The translations under genes were made by a program, and so were the position numbers. From CAZJLP01 sp964546955 (GTDB taxonomy: Bacteria; Verrucomicrobiota; Verrucomicrobiia; Opitutales; Opitutaceae), in the NCBI GenBank assembly GCA_964546955.1, contig CAZJLP010000027.1, forward strand, positions 1 through 64,000: a DNA stretch of 64,000 nucleotides. Reading direction: 5' to 3'. Shown piece by piece: positions 45,415 through 54,140 of this stretch. Numbering within the stretch: the stretch's first letter is position 1; the number at the start of each line of letters is the position of its first letter. A model generated the notes under the pieces. That model was given only the letters and a program-made list of their open reading frames with translations. It was not told the DNA's origin and ran no database searches.

Positions 45415-47160
45415 ATGACCCACGCTTCTCGCTTCGCCCAACTTCGGCGTCTCTGCTGCTTTATTGCCGCCGTTTCCGCCTGCGCTCTCAGTCACGCCCA
45501 ATCGAAACCCAAAATTGCCGTTTTCTCCGGGCCGACGGCGACGATCCAAAACAACAAACCGCTGATCACCTCGAACAAGGCGCGCGAGCAATACGGATTG
45601 CCCTTGCTGAAAGACCCCGAGGGCAAGCCGCTCATGGACTGGCCGCGTTACCAGAGGCTCGCCGCGCCGGTGACGGTGTACGTCGAGATGTTCACGGCCC
45701 ATCCTTTGGAAAGTCAGGTCGCCGAGCTCTACGCGGCGCCCGATGGCTATGTAAACGCGAAAGGAGAATTTTCCAAAGAGAAGAAGGGACCGGGCGACAA
45801 GCCGGTGTACGCGGTGACGCTCAAACCCGAGGACGGCTTGTACGCATTGCCCTACATGGGCCGGCAGGCCAACGGCCAAGCGTGGGAAGGCGTCGCGACT
45901 CGTACCGGCGCGCCCTTTTCGGAATCGCGTCAGACCTTCGTGCCCGATCCTTCCCGCATCTTCGAGGAGATCGAACGCAACGGCGGCGGAATTTACGAAA
46001 AAGCCGACTACGATTTCTTCCGCGGTGTGCCCGCGGGCGGCTACACGAAGGGTTTGCCGCACGACAAGCGCACGGACATTGGCGAGGGCGACATTCCGCC
46101 GGAAAAACTCGGCGAAGACTTTTTCAGCTACGGTCCTTACGCGGCCTCGACGCCGCGCCCGAAACTCGCTCAAGCCGTCAACCGCGTGCAGAAAGCCCTG
46201 AGCAGCGGCAAGTACGCCGGGGCCCTTTGGTTGGAAGGCAGTCCGACGGTCGAGGACTCCAGTTACTGGCTCGGTCTGCTGGTCGACACGCCGCTGCCGC
46301 TGGCTTTCAACGCGGCGCACCGCGACCGCGGGACGATCAGCGCGGATGGCGACGGCAACATTCTCAACTCGATTGACTATATTCTCTCCAAAGTCTGGGC
46401 CGGCGAGGATGGCAAGAACCGCCTCGGCGCTGTCATGGTGCAGGATGAGATCATTTATTCCGCCCGTGAAGTGGTGAAGGGCGACGCGCATCCCGGCGGT
46501 TACGTCGCGACGGGCGGTTACGGAGGCATCATGGGATCCATGACGGCCGGCCCGTACGTGACGTTTGTCCCGACGCGCAAGCACACGTGGAAGTCCGAGC
46601 TGCGCGGGACGATTTTGCCGAATAAGGTGGAAGGCGTGCTGCGCGAGGGCGGCCACATGAAAACGGTTTCAGTCGACATCAAGGATGCGAACGGCGAGCT
46701 GATACCCTCGGCGATTCCGAAAGTCGGAATCGTCAAGGGCGACAACTGGTATGACGATGCGGGCGAACCCAATCCGCTGGGAGAAAAAGGTGTCACGGGC
46801 ACGATTGATATGCTCGTCGAAAAATATCCTCTGGCCGGAATTGTTGCGGAAGGAACGTCGCCTTACGCCGGCTTGTCCCGGTCTCAAGAAAAAGTGCTCG
46901 AAAAGGCAGTCCTGAGCGGACTGCCCGTCGTGAAGGTGGCGCGCGGCGACGCCCACGGTCCCGTGAGGATGAACGCGAACAACCTTTTCATCGAGGGCAG
47001 CAATTCGATCGCGACGAAGGCGCGTTTGCTCCTGACCGCCGCGATCATGAAATACGGCGCGCTGCCGCCCGTCGCCGATCCGGAGAAACCCACACCGGAA
47101 GAAATCGCGGCCATCAAAAAGAAGGTCGCGCTCTATCAAACGATTTTTCAAACGCATTGA
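45415..47160 (+). CDS. secreted asparaginase-fold protein
   Basis: This is a 581-residue protein with a signal peptide to about SHAQ (residue 29). The opening strand KIAVFSGPTATIQNN and the C-terminal region (TGTIDMLVEKYPLAGIVAEG, LSGLPVVKVARGDAHGPV, ATKARLLLTAAIMKYGALP) match the L-asparaginase/glutaminase fold. The canonical GGTIA Thr motif is changed to GPTATI, so the fold call is firmer than the activity. At almost twice the usual length it carries large insertions. No neighbour suggests a pathway. Confidence 0.65.
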   Translation: MTHASRFAQLRRLCCFIAAVSACALSHAQSKPKIAVFSGPTATIQNNKPLITSNKAREQYGLPLLKDPEGKPLMDWPRYQRLAAPVTVYVEMFTAHPLESQVAELYAAPDGYVNAKGEFSKEKKGPGDKPVYAVTLKPEDGLYALPYMGRQANGQAWEGVATRTGAPFSESRQTFVPDPSRIFEEIERNGGGIYEKADYDFFRGVPAGGYTKGLPHDKRTDIGEGDIPPEKLGEDFFSYGPYAASTPRPKLAQAVNRVQKALSSGKYAGALWLEGSPTVEDSSYWLGLLVDTPLPLAFNAAHRDRGTISADGDGNILNSIDYILSKVWAGEDGKNRLGAVMVQDEIIYSAREVVKGDAHPGGYVATGGYGGIMGSMTAGPYVTFVPTRKHTWKSELRGTILPNKVEGVLREGGHMKTVSVDIKDANGELIPSAIPKVGIVKGDNWYDDAGEPNPLGEKGVTGTIDMLVEKYPLAGIVAEGTSPYAGLSRSQEKVLEKAVLSGLPVVKVARGDAHGPVRMNANNLFIEGSNSIATKARLLLTAAIMKYGALPPVADPEKPTPEEIAAIKKKVALYQTIFQTH

Positions 47161-47302
47161 ACCCAACAAGAGCGAGGGCCGCGCCGAAACAGGATCAGCG
47201 GCCGCGCTTTAGGATTTTTCTCGAACGACCAGTACGGCCGCTCTGTCGCGTGAGTGTTCTCACGAGCACGCCGCCTGCGACAAACGCCGTGCGTTCGGTG
47301 CC

Positions 47303-47767
47303 CTAACTGCACGAAAGTTTTTCATTCGCGATCGGCAGCCGCATCATGGCATCGGCTTTGCTGCCGAGCAGCCTGCCAATCACTACACCCGACGCCCCTG
47401 CAGGGCGCATTCTGCTTGTCGCTCGGCTGATTGCGCCCTTGGCGATTCCCCCGGCGCGTGATCGCGGCGCGAGGCCGCGCGTCCCCGCCCGTCGGCCGCG
47501 GCTGTAAGCGGCTCCGCGAGGGTCTCGACGTCTGCCTCTGCTTCCATGAATATCACCTCTCGCCGCGGCCCCGCCGCGGCTCTTCCGTGCGTCGGTTTCC
47601 GGCGCCCGCTGCAACAGGGCTTTCCGCTCGTCCGCGGTGAGCAGCGAGAAATTGGCCACATGATGCCCGCACTGCTCGCAAAATTTCGCTCGCTCAGAAC
47701 CAGTCATGTTCTGCCAGGGAAGAGGACAGGCGAAGGAGAGTTTCGGTGGGGTGACCATGGGGAACAT
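47303..47767 (-). pseudogene. degraded gene with a conserved CP..W.....RFC..C N-terminal motif
   Basis: The first 60 residues are well preserved: PPKLSFACPLPWQNMTGSER, AKFCEQCGHHVANFSLLTAD, ERKALLQRA. This Cys-rich opening (CP..W..M...... FC..C) is common in hypothetical proteins of Verrucomicrobiota and Bacteroidota and may bind a metal. After about residue 65 the frame becomes Arg/Gly-rich and unnatural, while another frame reads REVIFMEAEADVETLAEPLT, so a frameshift is likely. The first 28 codons and the upstream region are duplicated at 49817-50081. Confidence 0.5.
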
Positions 47768-47948
47768 CTATCAACGTCGCAGTGCAGCCGTTATTACGGA
47801 GATCCCGCTGGATTTTGATACCAACACCGCGGGTTCCAGTGGCAAATTCCGTGATCGTGCCGTCCGCCAAAAGATGCAGGGAGGCGCGACTGTTCCGGTG
47901 GCTCGAGGACTGGATTTCGAGATTCACGGTTTGACCCCTTCCGGCCGA
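47684..47948. repeat. 265-bp direct repeat, copy A
   Basis: This copy and 49817-50081 align end to end with no gap (constant offset of 2133) and about a dozen mismatches. It contains the start of the Cys-motif gene, its upstream region, and at its right end the motif TTCACGGTTTGACCCCTT (47923-47940) where the transposase orfB breaks off. Confidence 0.9.
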
Positions 47949-48291
47949 TTCCCTTGAGGCCAGGCAGACGGTTGGGCGCGATCGGATCGCTGTGCCGGCT
48001 GTCCGTCGTGGCGACTCGATACTTGGAACGCTGACGCGCCCATAAGTGCTGTTCTCGCATGAGACGAGCGACTCGCTTACGGCTTACGCCGCCACCGATC
48101 TTGCGGACGATTCGGTGGCTGCCGTAGGTCTGTCGACTGCGTGCAAACTCCTGTTTGATCTGTTCGCGTAACACGGCGTTTTCCTTCGCTCGTTTGCCTG
48201 GCGCTTTCCGGCGTCGAAGCCAGTCGTAATAGCCGCTGCGCGAGACCATCAGAGCCTCGCACAGCCAGGACAACTTGTACCGCCCGTTCAT
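47794..48291 (-). pseudogene. IS3-family transposase orfB, truncated
   Basis: Residues 1-115 match the N-terminal part of IS3-family OrfB (LSWLCEALMVSRSGYYDWLR, ARSRQTYGSHRIVRKI, RKRVARLMREQHLWA, ending TTDSRHSDPIAPNRLPGL). The integrase core with its DDE residues is missing: the frame runs into the AAGGGGTCAAACCGTGAA motif and repeat copy A and then stops. The start codon overlaps the orfA stop (ATGA). The element cannot transpose on its own. Confidence 0.85.
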
Positions 48292-48705
48292 TTGCTCGAT
48301 TTGGGCATACCTCGCGGCGGTTCTTCGGAGAGGATGCCCAGAGATTTTTTTAAGACTTCGCGCTGTTCCAGCGGCTTCGCATTTTCCTCTGTCAGTCGCC
48401 GGATCTTGGCTTTCAGCTCCTCGACGTTCTCCTGCGGTTCAACCTTCGGGTCGCCGCCCTGCTGGGCGGCGACCCGAAGGTCCCGCGCCCATCGGTAGAG
48501 CAATGGTGCTCGTATCCCGAGTTCCTGCGCCACTTTGGCCGCGCTGCGGCCACTCTTACGCCATAACTCCAACGCCTCTTTCTTGTACTCCGCCGTATAT
48601 CGGGCCTTCCCTTCGGAAGGCTTGTGGATTTGGGTCCTCATTGAGTTTTTCCTTTTTGACCCATCCCCACTGTCCGTCAAATCGGGGCAACCTCAGTTTG
48701 ACCCC
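47941..48705 (-). mobile_element. remnant of an IS3-family insertion sequence
   Basis: The orfA-side end is intact at 48665-48705 (leftward: TGAGGTTGCCCCGATTTGAC, then GGACAGTGGGG). The opposite end is lost at 47941, replaced by a GGTCAAACCGTGAA motif. The same terminal sequence in opposite orientation occurs alone at 55512-55540. Confidence 0.8.
48288..48641 (-). CDS. IS3-family transposase OrfA
   Basis: This is a 117-residue helix-turn-helix and leucine-zipper protein. ARYTAEYKKEALELWRKSGR and AAKVAQELGIRAPLLYRWAR form the HTH, and VEELKAKIRRLTEENAKPLE the zipper. The end (GILSEEPPRGMPKSSK) is typical for OrfA of this IS group, so this part is complete. It binds the terminal inverted repeats. 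With orfB truncated, the element is defective. Confidence 0.9.
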   Translation of the reverse strand: MRTQIHKPSEGKARYTAEYKKEALELWRKSGRSAAKVAQELGIRAPLLYRWARDLRVAAQQGGDPKVEPQENVEELKAKIRRLTEENAKPLEQREVLKKSLGILSEEPPRGMPKSSK

Positions 48706-48743
48706 TTTTGGCTTTTTCTTTTCCAGAAATTTTGAATTTCGCG

Positions 48744-49514
48744 TTAGTACAAGAATAGCGGGGTGGCAGCCAAGCCCACGCCGAGGATAGACACGTACTT
48801 CAGTCGTTCTTTCGCCGTGAATGAGTAAGCCGATGTCAGCATTGCCGCGACCAGTGAACCGTAAACGGCGACAAAGCTATACGGCTGCACGATCGGCCAT
48901 ATTTCCGACGCGGGGGGAAACGCCGCTCCCACAGATCCTGTGATGAGTGCGACCATCCAGATGACCTCACGCCGCGGAGGGGATCGCGGCACGCGGTTGT
49001 AGTGGATGGCCGATGGCCGCGCCGCGACGGACCCGGTGTTGTGTTTCGGCAGAGGAAGCCCTTGGTCCACGCGTTCGATACGATCGAGTAGCTCGCGCAC
49101 GAAGTCGTCGCATTCGGCAGCCTGGGTTTTTTCTCGGATAATACCGAACTTCGGTGTCCTCGACCGATCGAAGAAAACGTACGTATCCAGTCGCCGAGAG
49201 TGGCACAACGCGACCCAAAGAGACGTTCCGCAAAACATGATGCTGTAGGTTCCGAAGAGCGGCCACGGAAGCGTGTCTTGAGCGAATACGAGGTACGTAA
49301 GCCACCCAAAAATTACCGCGCAAACGAGGGGAAAGATGACGAAGCTCGGGAATCGTGGGCCGACGCGATCGTAGTCGGGCGAAATCGTACCGATGAAAAA
49401 TTCTTCTTCGCTCCGACCAAACACCGTATGTGCCGAAATTTCGAGACTCGACTCGCGCAAGGTGAAAATGATGCGGCCAAACCGGCCGCGCTGGATAAAG
49501 GTCACGTCAGGCAT
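48744..49514 (-). CDS. membrane protein of unknown function
   Basis: This is a 256-residue protein with two pairs of hydrophobic helices: FPSFVIFPLVCAVIFGWLTY with LFGTYSIMFCGTSLWVAL in the middle, and EVIWMVALITGSVGAAF with FVAVYGSLVAAMLTSAYSF at the end. Between them lies a soluble stretch (YVFFDRSRTPKFGIIREKTQ) reminiscent of proteins with a PH-like fold. I do not recognise the family. The start at 49514 is chosen because upstream codons look noncoding. The gene is less GC-rich than the flanking core genes. Confidence 0.6.
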   Translation of the reverse strand: MPDVTFIQRGRFGRIIFTLRESSLEISAHTVFGRSEEEFFIGTISPDYDRVGPRFPSFVIFPLVCAVIFGWLTYLVFAQDTLPWPLFGTYSIMFCGTSLWVALCHSRRLDTYVFFDRSRTPKFGIIREKTQAAECDDFVRELLDRIERVDQGLPLPKHNTGSVAARPSAIHYNRVPRSPPRREVIWMVALITGSVGAAFPPASEIWPIVQPYSFVAVYGSLVAAMLTSAYSFTAKERLKYVSILGVGLAATPLFLY

Positions 49515-49816
49515 CGCGAGATCAAATTCCAGGGAAAAGCTGCTGGCAAGTGGGTAGGCGAGCGGGACCGCTCCGAATGGGAGCTCCAACGCCCGCAGCC
49601 GCTGGTACGAAAGTATTTTCCGAAGTCCGCCGACGGCGGCTGGCTTATGATCTAGTGAACGATTCGCGCCACAAGACGGTTGCGGTATGAGCGGGGTTCG
49701 GGGGAGCACGGACTGCCGGGGGTTCATTGGCCGCTGCTCTGCTGAGGCGACCCGACGACTCCGGTCGATTCAGAACCGGATTCCAATATTCACGGTTTGA
49801 CCCCTTACGGCTGGCC

Positions 49817-50081
49817 TTTCGCTCGCTCAGAACCAGTCATGTCCTGCCAGGGAAGAGGACAGGCGAAGGAGAGTTTCGGTGTGATGACCATGGGCAACAT
49901 CTATCAACGTCGCAGTGTAACCGTTATTACGGAGATCCCGCTGGATTTTGATACCAACACCGCGGGTTCCGGTGGCAAATTCCGTGATCGTGCCCTCCAC
50001 CAAAAGATGCAGGGAGGCGCGACTGTTCCGGTGGCTCGAGCACGGGATTTCAAGATTCACGGTTTGACCCCTTCCGGCCGA
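49817..50081. repeat. 265-bp direct repeat, copy B
   Basis: This copy lies exactly between two TTCACGGTTTGACCCCTT motifs (49789-49806 and 50056-50073). Read leftward it contains about 25 codons of the Cys-motif gene start and then stops at the first motif. The gap 49515-49816 to its left also contains the 45-base flank shared with 37163-37212. Confidence 0.9.
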
Positions 50082-50311
50082 CTTTGAATTTTCAGGACCT
50101 CAAGTTGCTCCGCCACAAACGACGCCTCAAACCCGTCCGGAAACCGCACGAGGTAGTGCACCTCCGTCCCCGCCGGCGTGCGTGTCACGACACCTACTGC
50201 CCCGCGCGGATGCACCAACGCCCCATTCGTCCCGCGAATGTCCGCGAACACCACCACCTGGGTGCCAGTTGGGACGACACGGGGTGAACGGTTTGTTGGA
50301 GCCGGATCCAT
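50057..50311 (-). CDS. small SH3/KOW-like protein, C-terminus overwritten by a repeat
   Basis: This is an 84-residue protein with a small-barrel-like pattern: RVVPTGTQVVVFADIRGTNG, ALVHPRGAVGVVTRTPAGTE, VHYLVRFPDGFEASFVAEQL. I recall similar small proteins next to nucleotidyltransferases of toxin-antitoxin type, but no partner is present here. The last codons (after LEVLK) are encoded by the GGCCGGAAGGGGTCAAAC motif, so the natural end has been lost. Degraded copies lie at 45047-45115 (5' end only) and 57035-57150. Confidence 0.55.
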   Translation of the reverse strand: MDPAPTNRSPRVVPTGTQVVVFADIRGTNGALVHPRGAVGVVTRTPAGTEVHYLVRFPDGFEASFVAEQLEVLKIQSRPEGVKP

Positions 50312-50406
50312 AGTGCAATTTCAGATGACGTTCGCGCCGGCGGCAATCTTTGGGCAAGGTTGGTGACCGTACCTGCCGGTTCGCCGCCTTGGAATTCAAC
50401 GATTGA

Positions 50407-50420
50407 TGGTTTGACCCTTT
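50407..50420. repeat. TGGTTTGACCCTTT motif copy before the defence cassette
   Basis: This is a diverged copy of the GGTTTGACCCCTT motif, 97 bases upstream of the ATPase start. The 50312-50516 gap must contain the cassette promoter; TTGCCA at 50474-50479 is a weak -35 candidate. Confidence 0.5.
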
Positions 50421-50516
50421 GTGCCCGCCCCTCAGGTTTCGTCCAGGTTGGCGGCAGCCACGCGTTTCTGTTTTGCCACGCCGATTCGTACTCATTAACC
50501 AATTGCGTTCCAGAAG

Positions 50517-52490
50517 ATGCCGGCCTCGAAATCAATAGCTAACAGAGCACTTAGCTTCCCTATCCTACAACGCGTCCGGCTTGCGCACTTCTCGCTCTAT
50601 ACGCTTAAGGATACCATCGAGTTTAAGTTCGATCAGGGGATTGTGTGTTTGGCGGGCGCAAATGGGCTGGGGAAATCAACGTTTTTACAGGTTGTAGGCT
50701 ACGGCATGACTGGTGTCGTTCCCAAACCGAATCAGAAGTTTGTCTCCGTTGATGACTACTATCGGGACATTCGTGCATTCACGCGTGATTATTTTGATGG
50801 GCGTGTGCGCCCGGAGCACATGGATATCGCGGAAATCGAGCTGGAAATGGTAGTCGGGAAAAAACAGATAACCCTTACCAGAGGTTTCGTGGAGTCGGAG
50901 TCGTTACGGAGCTTGAAGGTTGTGTCAGGTTCGAATGTCAAGGAATACCCGGACGAATCGCCCGAGGGACGTCATGCTGCATACGAGAAGCTGGTCACTG
51001 AAGAAATTGGCCTCGGGTCGTTCCGGGAGTTTGTTTTCGTTCAATCCTTCGTCCTGACATTCGATGAACGCCGTCACCTGCTTTTTTGGGATCCCAAGGT
51101 GCTGGAAACCTGCCTTCTGATTTTTGTCGGTGTGGATAAAGACCAGCGCGCGGAAGTGGAACGACTGCGTCGCGAAGTCGAAAAGTCCGGTTCGCGGGTG
51201 CGCAATCTTTCCTTCGACATCAAGCAGGCAAAGGATCGCTTGGCTGACCTTGAAAGTGCGCTTAAAAAGAAGAAGGGCGGTAAGGACGAGCGGAAAACCT
51301 ATGAGGAATACGAGGAGTTGGATGGGCGCGCAAAAAAAGCGGTGGAGAGTGTGGCATTAATCGATGACAAGATTCGGGACACAAAGTTAGCCATCGCGGA
51401 CAGCGCGTCACGTTCCTCGGCCCTGAGAAATGAGTATAATGCTGAGTTTGCGAATCGGCTGAACGCAAAGAAATCGTCACGACAGCATCCCTTCGTGCAG
51501 CAGGCGCTGCTTGAGAGCAAATGTGGCATCTGTGGAGCTGATGGCCCACCGGTCGCCGTAGCGGTCAAGGCGAGGATCGCCGCCAATGAATGCTCCTTTT
51601 GCAGCACGCCGCTTCCGGTCGGTAAGGAAGATGCGAAGATGATGGCGAAGCTGATGGAGCTCGACGCCGCGCTTGCCCGCGAAAAGAAGATTCTCGATTC
51701 CAAGTCGATGCAGGTGGCCCAGCTTGAGGCAGAGCGCGCGAAGCGGGTGGACGAGCGCAATGCCGTAGAAAAGGAGCTTAAAGATTTCGAAGCAGAAAAC
51801 CGCAGCGTCGTGACGCGCGGAGACAAGAATGCGAACAATTTTGCTGACTTAAAGAAAATCTACGACGAGCAGATTGAGAGCATCACGCGGCAGCGTGACG
51901 ACGAGCGGGAGCGAGGGAAGAAAACGGATCAGGAATATCGCACTGCGCAGAAAAAACTGGAGCAGCAGTATCTCAATGTGCGGGAGAGATTCGTTCCCCG
52001 ATTCAATTCATTGGCGAAGCTTTTCCTTGGTGTAGATCTGGACATCAGCTTGGAGAACCGGGAGAACGTCACGTTAGTGTTGGAGGTCCGGAAAACAAAA
52101 CGGCGAGCCGACTATCAGCTTTCGGAAAGTCAGCGCTTCTTCATCGACATTGCGCTGCGGATGGCCTTCGCGCAGTTCGCCTCCCCTACAGGAAGTGGTG
52201 CACCGCTCTATATCGACACACCGGAAGGTAGCCTCGACCTCGCATATGAAGCCCAAGCGGGCCAGATGATCGCTCGGTTTGCTGACGAGGGACACAAGGT
52301 GTTCATGACGGCGAACATCAATACTTCGCAATTGCTGAGTTCCATCGCGAGCCATTCCACCAAATGCGGATTTAGCATTCAGCGACTCTATCGGTGGACG
52401 GAGATGTCAGTTGTCCAGGAGAAGCAGGAAGGAAAATTCGATAAGACCCTGAACGAGGTCGAAAAACTGGCCAGCCGCGCAGCAAAATGA
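50517..52490 (+). CDS. Rad50/SMC-like ABC ATPase with zinc-knuckle coiled coil
   Basis: This is a 657-residue protein. The Walker A motif is GANGLGKST (47-55). Two long coiled-coil arms (about 205-320 and 370-485) meet at a pair of CxxC knuckles, CGIC (336-339) and CSFC (359-362), placed like the Rad50 zinc hook but wider apart. The C-terminal half-site has a signature-like LSESQRFFIDIALRMAF (535-551) and a Walker B/D-loop, PLYIDTPEGSLD (563-574). Asp-Thr-Pro-Glu instead of DEPT marks a distinct clade of conflict-system ABC ATPases. The stop overlaps the next start (ATGA). It is likely the DNA-loading motor or sensor of the four-gene cassette. Confidence 0.85.
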   Translation: MPASKSIANRALSFPILQRVRLAHFSLYTLKDTIEFKFDQGIVCLAGANGLGKSTFLQVVGYGMTGVVPKPNQKFVSVDDYYRDIRAFTRDYFDGRVRPEHMDIAEIELEMVVGKKQITLTRGFVESESLRSLKVVSGSNVKEYPDESPEGRHAAYEKLVTEEIGLGSFREFVFVQSFVLTFDERRHLLFWDPKVLETCLLIFVGVDKDQRAEVERLRREVEKSGSRVRNLSFDIKQAKDRLADLESALKKKKGGKDERKTYEEYEELDGRAKKAVESVALIDDKIRDTKLAIADSASRSSALRNEYNAEFANRLNAKKSSRQHPFVQQALLESKCGICGADGPPVAVAVKARIAANECSFCSTPLPVGKEDAKMMAKLMELDAALAREKKILDSKSMQVAQLEAERAKRVDERNAVEKELKDFEAENRSVVTRGDKNANNFADLKKIYDEQIESITRQRDDERERGKKTDQEYRTAQKKLEQQYLNVRERFVPRFNSLAKLFLGVDLDISLENRENVTLVLEVRKTKRRADYQLSESQRFFIDIALRMAFAQFASPTGSGAPLYIDTPEGSLDLAYEAQAGQMIARFADEGHKVFMTANINTSQLLSSIASHSTKCGFSIQRLYRWTEMSVVQEKQEGKFDKTLNEVEKLASRAAK

Positions 52491-53095
52491 GCAGTCCAGC
52501 CGCGTATTTTGATGCCTTATCCTTAGGGGAGCGTATGAGCGATCTGGTAGAGGGCTTTTCACGTCCAGAGCTTCATCTGTTTACCTATGCGGCGTGCTTG
52601 TTATCGCTCTATGAGGGCCAGCCCGCGGCTGATTGGGGGTACGAGTTCGCGTCCACGGAGAACGGTTTGCCATTTTCACCGGAGGTGGATGAGTCGATCG
52701 ACACCGGAATTAGTCTTGGGCTGCTCCATCCTCATGGATCGCTCCTCGTTACCACTCGAGAGGGTCGAGCTGAATTGGCCGGACTTCGGCAAATGGAGGG
52801 AAGCAAAGTGAGAGAGCGCTATCTCGCAGGTGCCGCAGACGCACTTCTGGTTTTCAACCCGGGGAATATACGAGAGGCATTCAACTACGACCCTGCGATC
52901 AGCTACTTGAAAAAGGGCAATCGAACGGACTGGTTGCTTACAGCGCCCGTCGTGGAACGGCTGTATGGGAATTTTCAACAACTGCGCGCCGCATTGGCGT
53001 ATGACCCGCGCGACCTTTCGGTCCCGCTCATCAGCTGGCTGCAGTATCTAATCCAAACCGGCCGTTCTGAACTCCATGAGCGTCGCGCAGGTTGA
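52487..53095 (+). CDS. small cassette protein, probable winged-helix middle component
   Basis: This is a 202-residue protein. Residues 20-100 (LVEGFSRPELHLFTYAACLL, DWGYEFASTENGLPFSPEVD, LGLLHPHGSLLVTTREGRAE) have the helix-helix-wing pattern of a winged helix-turn-helix. The rest is helical with no named motif. A gene of this size and shape between an SMC-like ATPase and an effector is what ABC-three-component systems call the middle component; this assignment is by position and fold impression. Its start overlaps the ATPase stop, and its end overlaps the nuclease start by 20 bases, so all are translationally coupled. Confidence 0.6.
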   Translation: MSSPAAYFDALSLGERMSDLVEGFSRPELHLFTYAACLLSLYEGQPAADWGYEFASTENGLPFSPEVDESIDTGISLGLLHPHGSLLVTTREGRAELAGLRQMEGSKVRERYLAGAADALLVFNPGNIREAFNYDPAISYLKKGNRTDWLLTAPVVERLYGNFQQLRAALAYDPRDLSVPLISWLQYLIQTGRSELHERRAG

Positions 53096-54140
53096 TCTCG
53101 ACACACTGCAAGCCGTTGTAACCCAGGAACCACTTGCGATAGCGGGTAAGCAGTTCGGCAATGCTGGCTCCGAGCGCGTGAAGGGCATCTTGCGTCTTCT
53201 CAAGCTGTGCGCTCGCCATGCAACGGTGCATGAAAAGAGCGATATAACTGTGTTTGCGCTAATGCAGCCGGACGCTCTGCTCGCCCAGCGCCGCCTAAAG
53301 CACGCCACGCCGTTTCAACCAGGGGTCACGGTGAAAGGCTCGATCCACCAACTGATCGTGGAGATACGCGAAGACAACTCGCCTTTCGTCTGGCCGGCGA
53401 TTCCTGCCGACATCAGCGCCGTCGTTCAGTCCAGCATCGTGTATCGGCTCGCGCAGGGGGTGGAGACATTTTCAATCAATGGGGTCGTCACTGCAGTGCC
53501 TAAGGTAATCTGTGGCGCGATCAGCCAATTTATCCTGAACTATTTCACCGAACTGAAGGACGCGCTCAACGCCTACCGCGATTCAATGGCACGCACCTCC
53601 AAGTGCCATCTGTTGCGCGAGGCGTGGGCAGAACAGAACCGGCTCTGGTTCGTGACGAAGCCCGAATACCGCCTGCGCAGAGCACTCCATAATTACCTAT
53701 ATTCTTATCTCCGTCATGACGACATCGACCTGCGCGAAGAGCAAAACGTAGATGATAGCCACCCAGTGGATATCAAGATCGTTTGGCGGATGGAGAACCG
53801 TTCGGCAATCATTGAGGTCAAGTGGATCGGCAAATCCATTGATCTGACAACTCGAACGATTTCCGCCAATTACGGCGATGCGCGAGCCCGAGCTGGGGCA
53901 AAGCAACTGGCCGAATATCTAGAGTGGCACCGCCAGCAGGCAGCCAAAGAAGATACCCGTGGCTACTTGGTGATCTTCGATTGCCGGCGAAATCGACTAA
54001 AGGAAACGGACTCTACGGTGGCGAAGGCCGCGGGAATGCACTATCAAGACCGCGAAGTTACTTATGCGCCAGAATATCACAAGCAGCGAGAGGACTTTGA
54101 GGAACCGATTCGCATGTTTCTGGAGCCTGTGTGCGTATGA
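53076..54140 (+). CDS. PD-(D/E)XK nuclease-domain protein of the cassette
   Basis: This is a 354-residue protein. The N-terminal 200 residues are helical and unrecognised. The C-terminal part holds a restriction-endonuclease-like core: HPVD232 IKIVW, then a strand ending IIE247-V-K249, and a downstream helix with Q277-LAE-Y281, the QxxxY motif of RecB-type nucleases, followed by the strand GYLVIFDCR. These residues are in the right order for metal-dependent DNA cleavage. It is inferred to be the effector. It overlaps the genes on both sides. Confidence 0.75.
   Translation: MSVAQVDLDTLQAVVTQEPLAIAGKQFGNAGSERVKGILRLLKLCARHATVHEKSDITVFALMQPDALLAQRRLKHATPFQPGVTVKGSIHQLIVEIREDNSPFVWPAIPADISAVVQSSIVYRLAQGVETFSINGVVTAVPKVICGAISQFILNYFTELKDALNAYRDSMARTSKCHLLREAWAEQNRLWFVTKPEYRLRRALHNYLYSYLRHDDIDLREEQNVDDSHPVDIKIVWRMENRSAIIEVKWIGKSIDLTTRTISANYGDARARAGAKQLAEYLEWHRQQAAKEDTRGYLVIFDCRRNRLKETDSTVAKAAGMHYQDREVTYAPEYHKQREDFEEPIRMFLEPVCV

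Noticed and set aside
47684..50081. Possible CRISPR or tandem array because of repeated motifs
   Set aside because: Copies are irregularly spaced, in both orientations, with no uniform spacers and no cas genes.
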